A stretch of 12,832 bases of DNA from contig JBEGTZ010000106.1 in assembly GCA_041179125.1 (NCBI GenBank), forward strand, positions 1-12,832, read 5' to 3'. Origin of the DNA: CAMCXE01 sp041179125 (GTDB taxonomy: Bacteria; Pseudomonadota; Gammaproteobacteria; Pseudomonadales; Cellvibrionaceae). Position numbers and translations under genes: made by a program. Positions 1 through 6,823 of the stretch are shown here, piece by piece (the first letter of the stretch is position 1; each line of letters starts with the position of its first letter). A model generated the notes under the pieces. The model ran no database searches and was not told the DNA's origin. It saw only the letters and a program-made list of their open reading frames with translations.

Positions 1-75
1 CTTCTTCCGCTCGACTTGCATGTGTTAGGCCTGCCGCCAGCGTTCAATCTGAGCCATGATCAAACTCTTCAGTTT
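1..75 (-). rRNA. rrs: 16S ribosomal RNA, 5' end only (partial)
   Basis: The reverse complement begins AAACTGAAGAGTTTGATCAT and continues through GGCTCAG, GAACGCTGGCGGCAGGC and ACATGCAAGTCGAGCGG, the universal start of bacterial 16S rRNA including the 27F primer site. The mature 5' end is placed at about 75 by analogy with the E. coli start. The rest of the gene, and presumably the rest of the rrn operon, lies beyond the left edge. The promoter and leader upstream of it are intact in this window. Confidence 0.97.
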
Positions 76-232
76 AGATCAGTGCGAATCTGCATAAATG
101 CCGATTCTTATTTCTTGCTCAAATACTTGTTTCTGGACTATCTAATGAACTTAATTTCTTAAACCCATCAGCCTTTAAATAAATTGTCGAGTCACTTGTA
201 TCTGATAATGTTTTAGCATCTCAGGACACAAG

Positions 233-242
233 CGCCCACACG
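233..242 (-). promoter_or_regulatory. boxC-like element of rrn leader
   Basis: On the minus strand GTGTGGGCGC lies 15 nt downstream of boxA. It resembles the E. coli rrn boxC (TGTGTGGG) in sequence and position. Its role is inferred from that similarity. Confidence 0.6.
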
Positions 243-257
243 CTTTGCTTGATCAAT

Positions 258-269
258 TTGTTAAAGAGC
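258..269 (-). promoter_or_regulatory. rrn antitermination boxA
   Basis: The minus strand reads GCTCTTTAACAA, an exact match to the core of the gammaproteobacterial rrn boxA (TGCTCTTTAACAA). In rrn operons boxA RNA is bound by NusB/S10 and assembles the antitermination complex. It follows directly on the preceding hairpin. Confidence 0.9.
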
Positions 270-292
270 TTGTAAATGCTTGGATTTACAAG
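269..292 (-). promoter_or_regulatory. boxB-like hairpin of rrn leader
   Basis: The minus strand reads CTTGTAAAT, a 6-nt loop (CCAAGC), then ATTTACAAG: a perfect 9-bp stem. It ends where boxA begins, which is the position of the boxB stem-loop in E. coli rrn leaders. Confidence 0.75.
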
Positions 293-335
293 TTTTTCTA
301 CCGAGCTAACTTTGTTTGCTCAAGTAAGGTGGCGC

Positions 336-399
336 ATTATACGTACCGAAATTTCTTGTGCAACTGTTTTTTCTGAATTCGCAAAAATAATTATTCTGT
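336..399 (-). promoter_or_regulatory. rrn P1-type promoter with UP element
   Basis: On the minus strand the -35 box TTGCAC (363-358), a 16-nt spacer and a consensus -10 box TATAAT (341-336) are followed by the G+C-rich discriminator GCGCCACC. The -10 and discriminator together match E. coli rrnB P1, including its 16-nt spacing. Transcription should start near 327. Upstream, 399-364 is very A/T rich (AATAATTATTTTTG, then AGAAAAAACAG) and is a likely UP element for the RNA polymerase alpha subunit. This stretch overlaps the last three codons of purA. A GC-rich discriminator is characteristic of stringent (ppGpp/DksA) and growth-rate control. Confidence 0.93.
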
Positions 400-1686
400 A
401 AACGGATGACGCAAAATAATGGTCTCTACACGGTCTGGACCGGTGGATACGATGTCTACGGATGCACCGACTAATTCTTCTAAACGCTTTATATAGTTGC
501 GTGCATTTGCGGGTAGTTGATCGAGGGTTGTGGCACCTACGGTGGAGTCTTGCCAACCTGGCATGGTTTCGTAAATGGGCGATACGGCGCTCCAGCCATC
601 GGCATCGAATGGAATACCTACTGGATTGCCCTGTGCATCCTGATAGGCCACACAGATTTTTACTTCTGCCATACCATCTAATACGTCAAGCTTGGTGAGA
701 CATAAGCCGCTGACACTGTTGATACGCACCGCGTGGCGCAGGGCTACGGCGTCGAACCAGCCTGTGCGGCGTTTGCGCCCGGTGGTGGCGCCGAATTCGT
801 GGCCTTTTTGGCCGAGGTATTCGCCTATGTCACAGGTCAGTTCGGTGGGGAACGGGCCTGAGCCGACTCGGGTGGTGTAGGCTTTTGTGATACCCAAAAC
901 ATAATCCAGGTAGAGTGGGCCGAAGCCTGAGCCGGTGGCGGTACCGCCTGCGGTGGTGTTGGATGAGGTGACAAACGGATAGGTGCCGTGGTCTATATCG
1001 AGCAGGCTGCCTTGGGCGCCTTCGAACATGATGTTCTCACCGGCTTCGCGGGCTTGGTGCAGCATGTCGGTGATGTCAGCGATCATGGGTTTGATTTGAT
1101 CGCCAAGGGCAAGCGCTTGGGAGAGCACGGCGTCGTAGTCTACGGCTTCAACGCGGTAGTACTGGGTGAGGGCAAAGTTGTGGTAGTCGATGATTTCGCG
1201 CAGTTTTTGTGCGAATGCGCGCGGGTCGAGTAAATCGCCCAGGCGCAGGCCGCGACGGGCGACTTTGTCTTCGTAGGCGGGGCCGATGCCGCGCCCGGTG
1301 GTGCCGATTTTGGCATTGCCGCGTGCGTGTTCCCGGGCTAAATCCAGGGCGACATGGTAAGGAAGAATGAGTGGGCAGGCTGGCGATAGCCGCAGACGCT
1401 CGCGAACTGGCACGCCTTGGGCTTCCAGCTCACCGATTTCTTTCATTAGAGCTTCAGGGCTTAGCACTACGCCGTTGCCGATCAGGCAGGTGACGCCTGC
1501 GTGCAGAATACCTGAGGGGATCAGGTGTAAAACGGTTTTTTTACCTTCGATCACTAAGGTGTGGCCCGCGTTGTGGCCGCCCTGGAAGCGCGCTACGTAT
1601 TTGACTTGCTCGGTGAGCAGGTCAACGATTTTACCCTTGCCTTCATCACCCCATTGGGTGCCTAAAATGACGACGTTCTTACCCAT
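391..1686 (-). CDS. purA: Adenylosuccinate synthetase
   Basis: PurA joins IMP and aspartate using GTP to give adenylosuccinate, the first committed step of AMP synthesis, in the cytoplasm. The 431-residue product has the family's usual length. Visible motifs: QWGDEGKGK at residues 11-19, with the catalytic Asp14; GGHNAGHT near 36-43, with His42; GTTGRGIGPAYEDK near 128-141; FEGAQGSLLDIDHGTYP near 221-237; and TTGRKRRTGW at 301-310, the loop carrying IMP/aspartate-binding arginines. The ATG at 1686 gives the canonical N-terminus MGKNVVILG and has an AAAGAG ribosome-binding site 8 nt upstream. It lies 14 nt downstream of hisZ and is probably cotranscribed with it. No hairpin terminator follows the stop. 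Instead the rrn promoter begins inside its last codons. Confidence 0.98.
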   Translation of the reverse strand: MGKNVVILGTQWGDEGKGKIVDLLTEQVKYVARFQGGHNAGHTLVIEGKKTVLHLIPSGILHAGVTCLIGNGVVLSPEALMKEIGELEAQGVPVRERLRLSPACPLILPYHVALDLAREHARGNAKIGTTGRGIGPAYEDKVARRGLRLGDLLDPRAFAQKLREIIDYHNFALTQYYRVEAVDYDAVLSQALALGDQIKPMIADITDMLHQAREAGENIMFEGAQGSLLDIDHGTYPFVTSSNTTAGGTATGSGFGPLYLDYVLGITKAYTTRVGSGPFPTELTCDIGEYLGQKGHEFGATTGRKRRTGWFDAVALRHAVRINSVSGLCLTKLDVLDGMAEVKICVAYQDAQGNPVGIPFDADGWSAVSPIYETMPGWQDSTVGATTLDQLPANARNYIKRLEELVGASVDIVSTGPDRVETIILRHPFTE

Positions 1687-1700
1687 GTGAAAAACTCTTT

Positions 1701-2891
1701 CTAAACGTTAATTAATGGTGATATCGCCAGTGTTCCGTCAACCATTTGAAGTTGGCGATCACAGGCGAGATAAGGGAGGTAGTGCGGGAAGCTGGCGGTG
1801 GCGCAGACCACGCGCTCGCCTTGTTCACGCAGGGTTTGAACGGTGGCCCAGTGTGCGCAGGCCAGTTCGTAGGCGACAAAAATACCGGTGACAGGGAGGT
1901 TGCTGGCTTCACCCAGGCGCTTGAGTGATATGAGATCCAGAGTAAAGCCGGTGGCGGGGCGCGCGCGTCCAAAGGCTTCACCTATGTGATCGTAGCGTCC
2001 GCCGGAGGCGATTTCGCGCCCGAGGCCGGGGGCGAAGGCGGCGAAGACGATACCGGTGTGGTAGTGGTAGCCGCGCAGTTCGCTTAAATCTAGGTATACC
2101 GGCACATCCGGGTAGCGTTGGCGCAGCTGTTCGGCTATTTGCTGCAATTCGTTAATTGCGGTGAGTACGGCAACGGGGGCATCGTTAAATAGGTTTTTGG
2201 CTTTTTCCAGCACGCTGATGCCGCCGGATAAACGCGGCAATTCCAGAAACCAGGCAGCTTGGCGTGGATCCTGGATGGTGCGCCCAACCCAGGCATGGAT
2301 ATCCGTCATGGCTTTGGCTTGCACTAACTCAAACAGCTGGCGTTCTTGTTCAGGGCTGAGTGCGCAGGCTTCGGCAAGGGCGCGGAATATACCCACATGG
2401 CCAAGGTCTAAGCTCCACTGGGGTAGCGCGGCTGACTGTACGGCCTCTATTAATAGACTGATGATTTCGAGGTCGGCATCCAATGCGGATTCGCCGAACA
2501 GTTCTACGCCCACTTGCAACGGGCTGCGGCTGCACAGGGGGCTTTTGGCGCGGGTGAATAAAACGTGGCCGGAGTAACACAGGCGGTTGACGCCTTCACG
2601 TTTGAGGCTGTGGGCGTCCATGCGTGCTGCCTGGGGTGTCATGTCGGAGCGAATGGCCATAGTGCCGCCGGACACTTGGTCCACCACTTTATAGGTGAGG
2701 CCTTCTAAGTCTTGCCCGAGGCCCACCATTAGGGCGTCGGAGAACTCCATCATGGGTGGGATGACCAGGTCGAACCCCCAGCGGTTAAATAGATTGAGCA
2801 GGCGGCGGCGCAAATCTTCGATGTGCCGGGCCTCTTCGGGAAGAATTTCTTCCACACCGTCGGGCAGCATCCAATTTTCAATTCGGCTCAT
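1701..2891 (-). CDS. hisZ: ATP phosphoribosyltransferase regulatory subunit
   Basis: HisZ is a histidyl-tRNA synthetase paralogue without aminoacylation activity. It assembles with short-form HisG to make the regulated first enzyme of histidine biosynthesis. The 396 residues show the class II synthetase-like fold: LPDGVEEILPEEA near residues 9-21, the motif-2-like MAIRSDMTPQAAR at 78-90, YHYHTGIVF, ASGGRYD and a C-terminal ATGFTLDL. The length fits HisZ and is shorter than HisS. The ATG at 2891 gives the expected N-terminus, but only a weak purine stretch (AAAAGAA) precedes it. The gene lies just after the terminator of the hfl operon, so it must have its own promoter in 2892-2969, though I could not identify clear -35/-10 boxes there. 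It is followed closely by purA. Confidence 0.95.
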   Translation of the reverse strand: MSRIENWMLPDGVEEILPEEARHIEDLRRRLLNLFNRWGFDLVIPPMMEFSDALMVGLGQDLEGLTYKVVDQVSGGTMAIRSDMTPQAARMDAHSLKREGVNRLCYSGHVLFTRAKSPLCSRSPLQVGVELFGESALDADLEIISLLIEAVQSAALPQWSLDLGHVGIFRALAEACALSPEQERQLFELVQAKAMTDIHAWVGRTIQDPRQAAWFLELPRLSGGISVLEKAKNLFNDAPVAVLTAINELQQIAEQLRQRYPDVPVYLDLSELRGYHYHTGIVFAAFAPGLGREIASGGRYDHIGEAFGRARPATGFTLDLISLKRLGEASNLPVTGIFVAYELACAHWATVQTLREQGERVVCATASFPHYLPYLACDRQLQMVDGTLAISPLINV

Positions 2892-2969
2892 GATGGTGTT
2901 CTTTTATTGGGTAAAGTCTTGGATGAGATCGCTTGGATCAGCTCATTTGCAGGTAAAAAGCATCGACAT

Positions 2970-2995
2970 AAAAAAACCGAGCGATGCGCTCGGTT
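2970..2995 (-). terminator. Intrinsic terminator of the hfq-hfl operon
   Basis: On the minus strand AACCGAGCG, loop CAT, CGCTCGGTT form a perfect 9-bp stem followed by a run of Ts (seven As at 2970-2976 on the plus strand). It lies 55 nt past the hflC stop. The plus strand lacks a matching T-run, so it is unidirectional. Confidence 0.93.
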
Positions 2996-3050
2996 GCGGC
3001 ATTCTAACAGGCCTAAACCTAAAAATCCCAGTGCGAAGCAATTTGACTGA

Positions 3051-3929
3051 TTAGTTTTTGCCCTTAACTTCTTTTAAATAGCGGAAAAATTCGCTGTTGG
3101 CGTCTAGCACCAGCAGGTCGGATTTGTCGGCGAAGCTGTTTTTGTAGGCGTGTAGGCTGCGCACGAAGGCGTAGAACTCGGGGTTTTTGTTAAATGCTTG
3201 GGCGTAGATTTCCGAGGCGCGGGCGTCGGCTTCACCGCGAATAAACTCGGACTGCCGGTAGGCGTCGGCGAGCAATTCCGTGCGCTTGCGGTCAGCTTCG
3301 GCGCGGATGACCACGGCTTCGGCTTCTCCGACGGAGCGGTGTTCTTTGGCTTCGCGCTCGCGCTCGGTGCGCATCCGGCTGTACACCGGCTCGCTGACTT
3401 CGCTGGGCAGGTCGATGCGTTTGACGCGCACATCCACAATGGTGACGCCCAAAGATGTGGCTTCGGGCAGGCTGTTTAGCTCGCGGGCTATGGCTTCCAT
3501 CAGCTCTTCCCGTTCGCTGCTGACCACTTCTTGCAAGGTGCGCGAGGCGAATTGGTTGCGCAGGCTTTCGTTGATGCGCTGGGACAGAATGCGGCGGGCG
3601 CGTTCGGATTCACCGTTGGTGGCGGTGTAATACTTGGCGGCGTCGTTGATTTGCCATTTGGCGAAGGAGTCCACCTGAATGCTTTTTTTCTCGGAGGTTA
3701 AAAAGCGTTGGGCGCTGGTTTCTAGGGTGAGGATACGGCCATCGAATTTGCGCACCTGGTCTATAACGGGAAACTTAAAGTGCAGCCCTTTGCCGACATT
3801 GCCGCTGCTGACTTTACCCAGATGAAGAATTACGGCGCGTTCAAATTCGCTGACGATAAATACGGAGTTGATGCCGATAATCAGCAAAAATACGCCTAAT
3901 AAACTTTTAATGAGTGCTGAGCTGGTCAT
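3051..3929 (-). CDS. hflC: FtsH protease modulator HflC (SPFH/band 7)
   Basis: HflC pairs with HflK in a large membrane complex that encloses and modulates the FtsH (HflB) protease. The 292 residues show an N-terminal membrane anchor (about 8-26, LLGVFLLIIGINSVF), then FIVSEFERAVILHLGKV, the entry to the SPFH/band 7 domain. A charged helical stretch follows (EREREAKEHRSVGEAEA and EADRKRTELLADAYR), then the conserved end ASEIYAQAFNKNPEFYAF. The ATG overlaps the hflK stop by one base (TAATG) and has a strong AGGAGG six bases upstream, so the two should be translated together in similar amounts. It is the last gene of the operon, before the terminator at 2970-2995. Confidence 0.97.
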   Translation of the reverse strand: MTSSALIKSLLGVFLLIIGINSVFIVSEFERAVILHLGKVSSGNVGKGLHFKFPVIDQVRKFDGRILTLETSAQRFLTSEKKSIQVDSFAKWQINDAAKYYTATNGESERARRILSQRINESLRNQFASRTLQEVVSSEREELMEAIARELNSLPEATSLGVTIVDVRVKRIDLPSEVSEPVYSRMRTEREREAKEHRSVGEAEAVVIRAEADRKRTELLADAYRQSEFIRGEADARASEIYAQAFNKNPEFYAFVRSLHAYKNSFADKSDLLVLDANSEFFRYLKEVKGKN

Positions 3930-5086
3930 TAGCGGCCTCCTCGACGGGATGTGCTCGCTTCACGGTTAAACCGCTCCAGCACTTGGTTGGTGATGGTTTC
4001 AAGATCTGAGGCGCTCATGCTGGGCCGGCTTGCCGCTTGCGGTTTGGGGGCTGCGTCGATCAGTTTATCCAGCGGTAGGTACATCATGTTGTTGCCTTTA
4101 TCGACATCCACCATGACCTTGCTGGTTTTACTCATGATTTGTTCCAGGGCATCCATGTAGAGACGCTTGCGGGTAACTTCAGGCGCTTTGGTGTATTCGG
4201 CCAGCAACAATTCAAAACGCTTGGCTTCACCTTCGGCTTCGGATATGACTTTGGAGTTATAGGCCATCGCCTCTTCTACCATGCGTTTGGCTGCGCCGCC
4301 TGCACTGGGGATGACGTCGTTGGCGTAGGTTTCGGCGACGTTTTTGAAGCGTTCTTCGTCTTCGCGGGCGCGGATGACATCGTCAAAAGCGGTTTGTACC
4401 TCTTTCGGCGGGTTGGAGTCTTCAATGTTGACTTTTTCAACGTCGATGCCGGTGGTGTAGCTGTTAAGGTAGGTTTGCAGGCGATGCCCCACATCAACGG
4501 CCAGTTGTGCGCGGCCTTCGGTGAGTACGTTGTGCATGAGTGTGGTACCCACTACATGGCGCAGGGCGCTGCTGGTGGCTTGTTTTAAGGTTTCTTCGGG
4601 CTGATCCACGTTCAAAATAAAACTGCGGGCATCCGAGATACGGTATTGCACGGAGAGTTTGATGTCGACGATGTTGAGGTCTTTGGTGAGCATTTGCTCG
4701 TCGGTGGTGAACAGGCGCACGCGGGTGACGTTTTCAGTAATTACACGGTCGATAAACGGCGGGTTCCAGCGAAAGCCGGGGCCTACGGTATCCAAGTAGG
4801 AGCCTAAACGCAGCACTACGGCGCGTTCTTGTTCGTTGATGACACGCATACCGCTGCCCACCCAAAACAATACGCCCACTACGCTAATTAAAGCGATGAA
4901 GGGGACAAGGCTTGGTGCTTCAGGGCTGGGGGTACGGTTGTTACCGCCAAAAAAACGGGTGATTTTGTTGCTGAGACGGCGCAACAGCTCATCGAAATCC
5001 GGTGGGCCGTCGTTATTGTTGTTATTGCCTCTCGGGTTGTTTCCCCAAGGGTCGTTGTCGTTTTTACCCGGTTCATTCCAGGCCAT
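3929..5086 (-). CDS. hflK: FtsH protease modulator HflK (SPFH/band 7)
   Basis: HflK is the partner of HflC in the inner-membrane HflKC complex that regulates FtsH. The start is set at the ATG at 5086 (MAWNEPGKNDNDPWG), as in the family, with GGGAG six bases upstream. An ATG six codons earlier is in frame but has no such support. The 385 residues begin with a Gly/Asn-rich N-terminal stretch (residues 15-26, with GNNNNND), a membrane segment at about 59-77 (SLVPFIALISVVGVLFWV), then INEQERAVVLRLG and GPGFRWNPPFIDRV of the SPFH domain. A helical region with GEAKRFELLLAEYTKAPEVT follows. The C-terminal tail is Ser/Arg-rich. It overlaps hflC by one base and lies 36 nt after hflX. Confidence 0.97.
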   Translation of the reverse strand: MAWNEPGKNDNDPWGNNPRGNNNNNDGPPDFDELLRRLSNKITRFFGGNNRTPSPEAPSLVPFIALISVVGVLFWVGSGMRVINEQERAVVLRLGSYLDTVGPGFRWNPPFIDRVITENVTRVRLFTTDEQMLTKDLNIVDIKLSVQYRISDARSFILNVDQPEETLKQATSSALRHVVGTTLMHNVLTEGRAQLAVDVGHRLQTYLNSYTTGIDVEKVNIEDSNPPKEVQTAFDDVIRAREDEERFKNVAETYANDVIPSAGGAAKRMVEEAMAYNSKVISEAEGEAKRFELLLAEYTKAPEVTRKRLYMDALEQIMSKTSKVMVDVDKGNNMMYLPLDKLIDAAPKPQAASRPSMSASDLETITNQVLERFNREASTSRRGGR

Positions 5087-5122
5087 GATTAACTCCCAGT
5101 GCATATATAAGAAGGATGATGT

Positions 5123-6421
5123 TTAGTGCTGAACGAGCCATTCCAGCTGATCGGGTGTGAGCAATTCGGCGGCGAGAATACGGTTTAAATCACTTTCTGG
5201 CAAACACAGGTTGAGCTGAATACTGCCATCTTCGTTAAATTCTTCCGCCTGTACGGCCTGGGCGCTGTGCAATTTAGCGCGCAGGCTGCCTTGGGACGGC
5301 GACAGACGCAGTACACCTTTGCGCATCTGGTGGCCGAGTTTTTCGGCAATGGCTTGGTTTAATAAGTCCATGCCACTACCCGCTTGGGCGGATAGCCAGA
5401 CGGCAACAGATTGGCCGGTGTCATCGGTGTCCAGGCGCGGTTCGAGTTCGCGCAGCAGATCAATTTTGTTGAATAGGTTGATACGCGGAATGTCCAGGGC
5501 GTGGATTTCTTTGAGGACTTCTTCTACTTGTTCGATATTGCGGCTGCGCTCGGGATCGGCGGCGTCGATGACGTGCAGGAGTAGATCGGCGCTGGCGGCT
5601 TCTTCTAGGGTGGCGCGGAAGGCTTCGACCAGTTTGTGGGGCAAGTGGCTGATAAAGCCTACGGTGTCGGCCAGGACTATTTTGCCAAGGCCCGGGATGT
5701 CTACCCGCCGCATGGTGGGGTCGAGGGTGGCGAAGAGTTGGTTTTCGGCGTAGACACCCGCTTGGGTGATGGTGTTGAACAGGGTGGATTTACCGGCGTT
5801 GGTATAACCCACTAGGGATACGGTGGGAATATCTGCCCGCAGACGCGAACGGCGGCCTTGTTGGCGCTGTTTGCGCACTTTTTCCAGGCGTTTTTCTAAG
5901 GTGGTGATGCGCCCGCGCAGCAGGCGGCGGTCGGTTTCCAGCTGGGTTTCGCCGGGGCCGCGCAGGCCGATACCGCCTTTTTGGCGCTCCAAGTGTGTCC
6001 AGCCGCGCACCAGGCGGGTGGACATGTGGTGCAATTGGGCCAGTTCCACTTGCAGCTTGCCTTCGTGGGTGCGGGCGCGCTGAGCGAAGATGTCGAGGAT
6101 CAGGCCGGTACGGTCGAGCACGCGGCAGTTGAGGGCGCGTTCGACATTGCGCTCTTGGGAGGGCGACAGGCTGTGGTTAAACACCACTAATTGGGCGCCG
6201 TGTTCCGACACTTGCGCTTGAATTTCAGCGAGTTTGCCTGTGCCCACAAAAAATTTGGCGTTGGGCACGTCGCGAACCCCGGTGACAAAGGCCACCGGGT
6301 CTGCGCCTGCGGACAGGGCCAACTCTTCGAATTCGCGCGGATCGTTGGGTTCGTCGTCGCGGTTGAAGTCTATATGGACTAAAACCGCTAGCTCGCCGGA
6401 TTCGGGTCGGTCAAAAAACAA
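5123..6421 (-). CDS. hflX: Ribosome-associated GTPase HflX
   Basis: HflX is a conserved GTPase that binds the 50S subunit and splits stalled ribosomes, notably after heat stress. Its 432 residues show the N-terminal HflX domain (FFVGTGKLAEI near 57-67; LSPSQERNVERAL near 85-97; DRTGLILDIFAQRARTHEGK near 103-122), the linker GGIGLRGPGETQLETDRR (149-166), then the G domain: G1 GYTNAGKS (205-212), G2 ATLDPT (231-236), G3 DTVG (252-255), G4 NKID (318-321). The start is a TTG at 6421: an in-frame TAA lies two codons upstream, and the resulting MFFDRPESGELAVLVHI matches the family N-terminus. Only a weak GAG precedes it. It follows hfq by 14 nt, so translation may rely on coupling. Confidence 0.97.
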   Translation of the reverse strand: MFFDRPESGELAVLVHIDFNRDDEPNDPREFEELALSAGADPVAFVTGVRDVPNAKFFVGTGKLAEIQAQVSEHGAQLVVFNHSLSPSQERNVERALNCRVLDRTGLILDIFAQRARTHEGKLQVELAQLHHMSTRLVRGWTHLERQKGGIGLRGPGETQLETDRRLLRGRITTLEKRLEKVRKQRQQGRRSRLRADIPTVSLVGYTNAGKSTLFNTITQAGVYAENQLFATLDPTMRRVDIPGLGKIVLADTVGFISHLPHKLVEAFRATLEEAASADLLLHVIDAADPERSRNIEQVEEVLKEIHALDIPRINLFNKIDLLRELEPRLDTDDTGQSVAVWLSAQAGSGMDLLNQAIAEKLGHQMRKGVLRLSPSQGSLRAKLHSAQAVQAEEFNEDGSIQLNLCLPESDLNRILAAELLTPDQLEWLVQH

Positions 6422-6435
6422 GGTTTAGGCTCGAC

Positions 6436-6693
6436 TTAGCTTCCGAGCTCTTCTTCGTCTTCGTTAAGGTCGTTGACCATCGGCACGCGCACGGGGCGTG
6501 AAGGAACAACGGTTGAAATAGCATGTTTGTAGACCATTTGGCTGACGGTGTTTTTCAGCAGTACGACGAACTGGTCGAAGGATTCCACCTGGCCTTGCAA
6601 TTTGATGCCATTCACCAGGTAGATGGAGACAGGTATGCGCTCTTTGCGCAGTACGTTGAGGTAAGGGTCTTGTAAGCTGTGCCCTTTTGACAT
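6436..6693 (-). CDS. hfq: RNA chaperone Hfq
   Basis: Hfq is the hexameric Sm-like protein that pairs small RNAs with target mRNAs. The start is the ATG at 6693 (MSKGHSLQDPYLNVLRKERI), with AAGGAG seven bases upstream. An upstream in-frame extension lacks family similarity. The 85 residues contain Sm1 (about 11-48), with Gln8, Asp9, Phe39 and Asp40, and Sm2 with YKHAIS (Lys56, His57) at 55-60, the U-binding pocket. The rim patch is RKER at 16-19. The C-terminal tail is short and acidic (NDLNEDEEELGS), unlike the long E. coli tail. It heads the hflX-hflK-hflC run. Its leader carries a G+C-rich hairpin. Confidence 0.98.
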   Translation of the reverse strand: MSKGHSLQDPYLNVLRKERIPVSIYLVNGIKLQGQVESFDQFVVLLKNTVSQMVYKHAISTVVPSRPVRVPMVNDLNEDEEELGS

Positions 6694-6725
6694 GGGGGGT
6701 CTCCTTGGAAGAAGGATTGGGTTAA

Positions 6726-6749
6726 GCGCGGGCAAGGTTTTGCCTGCGC
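6726..6749 (-). other. Hairpin in the hfq leader
   Basis: The plus strand reads GCGCGGGCAA, loop GGTT, TTGCCTGCGC: a 10-bp inverted repeat with one mismatch (an A-C mismatch in the hfq mRNA sense). It ends 32 nt upstream of the hfq start codon. There is no T-run on the minus strand, so it is not an intrinsic terminator for miaA. It could affect hfq mRNA stability or autoregulation; this is an inference. Confidence 0.55.
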
Positions 6750-6823
6750 GGGTGGTGTTTATAACTGAAAATTATGTCGCTTAGATAACAAAACCGGTTT
6801 AACACCGTTCACAAGCGCCGCCA

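Larger units (their letters stand above)
76..327 (-). other. rrn operon leader (spacer between promoter and 16S)
   Basis: This is the transcribed leader of the rRNA operon, read on the minus strand from a start near 327. In transcription order it holds a boxB-like hairpin (292-269), boxA (269-258) and a boxC-like GTGTGGGCGC (242-233), the same order as in E. coli rrn leaders. The remaining A/T-rich part up to 76 presumably carries the upstream half of the 16S processing stem, whose partner lies outside the window. No open reading frame here is convincing. Confidence 0.8.

Noticed and set aside
295..323. Possible rrn P2 promoter on the minus strand (TTGAGC, 17-nt spacer, TAGAAA)
   Set aside because: The -10 match is weak, it overlaps the P1 start region and runs into the boxB hairpin; P1 is far stronger.
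3951..4588. Plus-strand frames opposite hflK and similar antisense frames under purA, hisZ, hflX and miaA
   Set aside because: All mirror strongly supported minus-strand genes and show no motifs.
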